Part shown: positions 61,119-64,000 of the stretch, piece by piece
How positions within the stretch are numbered: the stretch's first letter is position 1
How the letters are laid out: each line of letters begins with the position of its first letter
The notes under the pieces: generated by a model
The model's input: only the letters and a program-made list of their open reading frames with translations
What the model was told of the DNA's origin: nothing
Databases searched by the model: none
Origin: Myxococcales bacterium
GTDB lineage: Bacteria > Myxococcota_A > Polyangia > Haliangiales > Haliangiaceae
Direction of reading: 5' to 3'
Length of the DNA stretch: 64,000 nucleotides
NCBI GenBank assembly: GCA_016706545.1
Contig: JADJJK010000043.1
Span: 1-64,000, forward strand
Program-made: the position numbers and the translations under genes

Positions 61119-63371
61119 CTACGCTCGGACGATGCGGAACCGAGCGATGGATTGGTTGAGGCCGGCGGACAGCTTGAGCAGGTTGGCGGCCGTGGTGGCG
61201 GTCTGCTCCGCGTTGCGTTGCGTCTCCATCGAGATGTTGGAGATGTGGTCCATGGTGTCGGTCACCAGCTTGACGTCCTGTGCCTGGCCCTGGGCGGTCG
61301 CGGAGATCCGGGTCACGATGGCGGCGGCCTCGGTGGAGACCTGCTGGATCTGGCGCAGCGAGTCGCCGGCGGAGCTGACCGCGGTGGCCTCGTGCTCCAC
61401 CACGGAGGCCTGCTGTTCCACCGTCTGGACGGTCTCGGTGGTCTCGGCGTGGATGGTCTTGACCAGCTTCTCGATGTCCTTGGTGGCCGAGGCGCTGCGC
61501 TCGGCGAGCTTGCGCACCTCATCGGCGACCACGCTGAAGCCGAGCCCGTGCTCGCCAGCGCGGGCGGCCTCGATGGCGGCGTTGAGCGCCAGCATGTTGG
61601 TCTGCTCCGAGATGCGCGAGATGGTGTTGACGATGGTCGTGATCTCCATCGAGCGGTCGCCCAGGTTCTTCATCTTCTTGGCGCCCGCTTGCACGCTGGC
61701 TCGCAGGTTGTCCATGCCCGCGACCACCGCCTCGACGGCCTGCGCGCCGGCCACCGCGGAGGTCTCGGTGCGCTGCGCGGTCGCGGCGGCGCTGACGGCG
61801 GTCTTGGAGACCTCCTGGAGCTGGCCCGCCACCTCTTGCACCATCTGGCGCGCGGCCACCATCTCCTTGGTCTGATTCGCCGCGCCGGAGGCCATGCCGT
61901 TGGCCACGGTGGCGATGCCTTGCACCGCCTCGTTGGAGGACTCGACCTGTCGCGCCACCTCTCCCACCAGGTCCTGTAGCGACTCGAGGAGCAGGTTCAA
62001 GGCGTCGGAGATGTTGCCCAGCGTGCCGGCGCCAGTCTTGGCGCGGACCGTCAGGTCGCCGTCCGAGGCGTCGGACACCACCGACAGCAGCTCCACGATG
62101 TTCTGCTGGATCTCGTCGTTCTCTGCCTGCACCTTGCGCTGCAGGTTTCTGGCGGCCACCAGCGCCACGTTGATCTGGTTGTACGAATCAGCGATCTCTC
62201 CCACCTCGTCTTTGGAGTCGATGCTGAAGCGCTCTTCGGTGCCAGCGATCATCCGTTCGGTGGCGGTCCGCAAGGTCTCGACCGAGCCGCGGACGGCCTG
62301 GTAGAACGCCACGAAGATGTAGATGAGCAAGATGAAGGTCAGCGCGGTCACCACCAGGGCGGTGGTGCGCTGCGCCAGGTGGCCTGCCAGGCGCCGCTCG
62401 ATGAGCCAGGTCAGCTCGGGGTCGATGGCGTCGGCGGCGTTGCGCGTGGCCTTGAGGGTGTCGAGCGTCAGCTCGGCGAGCTGCCCGCGGTTGATGGCCG
62501 CCGGTTGCCCGGCTTCGTCGAGCTTGGGGTTGAAGAAGGCGGCGTTGAACGCGGTGTCGAGCTTGTTGTTGGCGGACTCCACCGCGGCGGCGTAGGCGTT
62601 GAGCTTCACCAGGTTGTCGTTCTTGCCGAAGTTCTTGGTCTCGGCGATGGCGAAGGCCAGGTTGATGTGCTGCAGATCGGTGATGGAGTCCTGATTGGAC
62701 TTGTAGAGGCCAGCCAGGTTGATGAGCTCGTCGCCCTTGACCGCGCCGCCGCTGGCCATGCCACGCGCCACCATGAGCGCGATCTTGTTGCTCAGCTCCG
62801 GGATGCGTTGCACCACCGCCTGCATCAGCCAGTACGAGTCCAGATCTGGATCGAGCACCAGGTACGAGCCGTTGCCGACGTCCTCGAACAGCTCCACGGT
62901 GTTCTTGGCGGCGGTTTCGAGGTCAGCCGGAGTGCCGGCGGTCGCGGCCTTCTCCCAGGCTTGCTTGACCAGGCTCCACTGCGCGGAGGCCTGAAACAGC
63001 GCGCCGACCTCCTTGTCGACGGCGTCGACCCCGGTCTGCGCTCTGCGGACGTCGGCCGCGGCCGCGGTGGCGCGGTCCTTGAGCTCGTTGGCCCCGCGGT
63101 TGACCGCGGCGGCCAGCACCCAGTGGCGGAGCTGTGCCTCCTGGAACGCCGTCAGCGCGACCAGGTAGCGCGTGCCCTCGCGCTCGCGCTCGTCCATGTC
63201 GATGTCCTTGGTGACGCCGCCGTACTGCAGGTACGCGACGAAGGCAAAGGGCACCAGCACCAGGATGCCGATGGCGAGGAACTTGTACGCAAACCGCAGG
63301 CGGTTGAGCAAGAAGGTCGCGGGGGCAAACACGATGCGGGACGCCCGTCCGCTGGCATTGGGTTCGGTCAT
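61119..63371 (-). CDS. Methyl-accepting chemotaxis protein
   Basis: The 750-residue protein has a first membrane segment (AIGILVLVPFAFVAYLQ), a periplasmic helical domain of about 290 residues and a second membrane segment (LVVTALTFILLIYIFVAF). HAMP and MCP signalling domains follow. The hairpin tip reads RISEQTNMLALNAAIEAARA, then GFSVVADEVRKLAERS. A charged basic region precedes the first segment. The sensory part is helical, like that of receptors for envelope or small-molecule cues. It sits between cheW and cheA (12 and 9 bp gaps), so it is the dedicated receptor of this system. Confidence 0.92.
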   Translation of the reverse strand: MTEPNASGRASRIVFAPATFLLNRLRFAYKFLAIGILVLVPFAFVAYLQYGGVTKDIDMDEREREGTRYLVALTAFQEAQLRHWVLAAAVNRGANELKDRATAAAADVRRAQTGVDAVDKEVGALFQASAQWSLVKQAWEKAATAGTPADLETAAKNTVELFEDVGNGSYLVLDPDLDSYWLMQAVVQRIPELSNKIALMVARGMASGGAVKGDELINLAGLYKSNQDSITDLQHINLAFAIAETKNFGKNDNLVKLNAYAAAVESANNKLDTAFNAAFFNPKLDEAGQPAAINRGQLAELTLDTLKATRNAADAIDPELTWLIERRLAGHLAQRTTALVVTALTFILLIYIFVAFYQAVRGSVETLRTATERMIAGTEERFSIDSKDEVGEIADSYNQINVALVAARNLQRKVQAENDEIQQNIVELLSVVSDASDGDLTVRAKTGAGTLGNISDALNLLLESLQDLVGEVARQVESSNEAVQGIATVANGMASGAANQTKEMVAARQMVQEVAGQLQEVSKTAVSAAATAQRTETSAVAGAQAVEAVVAGMDNLRASVQAGAKKMKNLGDRSMEITTIVNTISRISEQTNMLALNAAIEAARAGEHGLGFSVVADEVRKLAERSASATKDIEKLVKTIHAETTETVQTVEQQASVVEHEATAVSSAGDSLRQIQQVSTEAAAIVTRISATAQGQAQDVKLVTDTMDHISNISMETQRNAEQTATTAANLLKLSAGLNQSIARFRIVRA

Positions 63372-63382
63372 CGGCTTGGCTC

Positions 63383-63895
63383 CTACTCAGGGGGAACGAC
63401 GCTGCGCTCCAGCGAGGCTGCGAAGCGCTGAGAATCGACGTGGTGAAAGAGGGCAGAAGGATCGAGCACCGCGACGAGCCCGGTGGGGCCAAGGTCGTGG
63501 TGCCCCAGGACGAAGGGGTCGGCGGTCGCGGCGTGGTTGTGCAAGAAGCCCCCTTCGGGCAGCGCGACCACGCCGAGCACGCGGTCGATCGCAAGCGCCG
63601 CGACCACGGCGCTGTCGCGGACCAGCACGAGCACCCGGCCGATGACGCCGGCCCGGTGAGTGCCCGACAGCACGTACTCGGCGTCGACGACCGACAGGAT
63701 GGTGCCGCGCAGGCTGATGATCCCGAGCACGGCCGGCGGGGCCATGGGCACCGACGTGAGCTGGCGCAGATCCACGACCTCGCGGACCACCTCGATGGAA
63801 AGGCTCAGGCACCGCGGCCCAACCCAGAACACCACGTGGCGGGTGCCGGACTGGCCGCTGGCGCTCGAGCTGCGCTTGGATCTCTCCGATGACAT
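63383..63895 (-). CDS. cheW: CheW coupling protein
   Basis: The 170-residue product has a short basic N-terminal tail followed by a CheW domain. Hallmarks are LSLSIEVVREVVDLRQL, ILGIISLRGTILSVVDAEYV-type spacing (here VLGIISLRGTILSVVD) and VLVLVRDSAVVAALAIDRVL. The start at 63895 (MSSERSKRS) is better than a longer frame from 63982, which would add low-complexity residues. It is placed just before the MCP gene. Confidence 0.9.
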   Translation of the reverse strand: MSSERSKRSSSASGQSGTRHVVFWVGPRCLSLSIEVVREVVDLRQLTSVPMAPPAVLGIISLRGTILSVVDAEYVLSGTHRAGVIGRVLVLVRDSAVVAALAIDRVLGVVALPEGGFLHNHAATADPFVLGHHDLGPTGLVAVLDPSALFHHVDSQRFAASLERSVVPPE

Positions 63896-63933
63896 GGGGG
63901 CTCCTGGCGGGGCGTGGCGGGCCTGGCGATGCG

Positions 63934-64000
63934 CTAGCCGCAGTAGCGCTTGACCACGACCTCGATGGACTCCTTGGTCCACGGCTTGCCGACGTGGTCG
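63934..64000 (-). CDS. CheY-like response regulator, C-terminal end only
   Basis: The last 21 codons of a gene that continues beyond the window read DHVGKPWTKESIEVVVKRYC, ending with Gly and TAG at 63934. The KPW/KPF motif followed by a helix is the end of a receiver domain. It is the first visible gene of the chemosensory operon, 38 bp before cheW. Confidence 0.6.
   Translation of the reverse strand, partial: DHVGKPWTKESIEVVVKRYCG

Noticed and set aside
59320..61875. 851-codon open frame on the plus strand
   Set aside because: Antisense shadow of cheA and the mcp end; no domains, no ribosome site.

Overview
The window looks like a chromosomal piece of a high-GC myxobacterium (Myxococcota), most likely near the Haliangiales/Kofleriaceae. 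The reasons are the dense GC-rich coding on both strands, many Pro/Ala-rich lipoproteins (one with the 'CGRIGYD' N-terminus often seen in that group), several Hanks-type Ser/Thr kinases, DUF4388- and Roadblock-type signalling proteins, a FecR/VIT/VWA/AgmX-like giant protein, a LexA gene preceded by GTTCAG elements, and a DUF222-HNH (REP13E12-like) element. No rRNA, tRNA or CRISPR was recognised.

Layout. 0-11 kb: a dimethylglycine/sarcosine dehydrogenase-type flavoprotein (frameshifted), a Pro-rich lipoprotein (frameshifted), a DUF2293 protein, an ECF sigma factor translationally coupled to a 1490-residue membrane protein with an anti-sigma-like zinc motif, and a dienelactone-hydrolase-like lipoprotein. 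12-15.1 kb: a repeat-rich island with a degenerate DUF222-HNH endonuclease gene and two tandem ~450-bp noncoding units that can fold; the tail of a third copy lies at the left window edge. 15-24 kb: envelope genes (beta-helix lipoprotein, TonB/TolA-like protein, PD40 lipoprotein, and a large BNR/VPS10-like exported protein with a coupled 30-codon leader ORF). 24-32.5 kb: a Ham1-like protein, a four-gene cluster with a BECR-type nuclease toxin and a probable immunity gene, MurJ, a helical repeat protein, LexA, a CaiB/BaiF CoA-transferase/racemase and an SCP2 protein. 32.6-39.2 kb: lipoproteins, a tandem pseudokinase transmembrane receptor and a DUF2914 protein. 39.2-44.7 kb: an Hsp70/DUF2760 pair and two overlapping amidohydrolase genes. 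44.8-46.8 kb: remnants of a type I restriction-modification island (HsdR fragment, RhuM, HTH/DUF1016-N). 47-53 kb: an outer-membrane protein, then an operon amt - Roadblock-like - OmpA-like - small coiled coil - Ser/Thr kinase. 53.2-64 kb: a Roadblock-domain protein, then a complete chemosensory operon on the minus strand (CheY-like end, CheW, MCP, CheA hybrid with four Hpt modules, CheW, receiver-DUF4388, Ser/Thr kinase).

How parts work together. Stop/start overlaps of the ATGA or GTGA kind are frequent, so several blocks are probably translationally coupled: sigma/anti-sigma, the toxin cluster, the amidohydrolases, the ammonium-transporter operon and the chemosensory operon. The chemosensory operon ends in a Ser/Thr kinase and the amt operon also ends in one, so two-component/chemosensory logic and Hanks kinases seem to be wired together here.

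Caveat. At least eight genes carry reading-frame breaks. Some lie in a clearly decaying island, but others hit otherwise well-conserved genes in GC-rich or repetitive stretches. Consensus indels in the assembly are therefore as likely as real pseudogenes.
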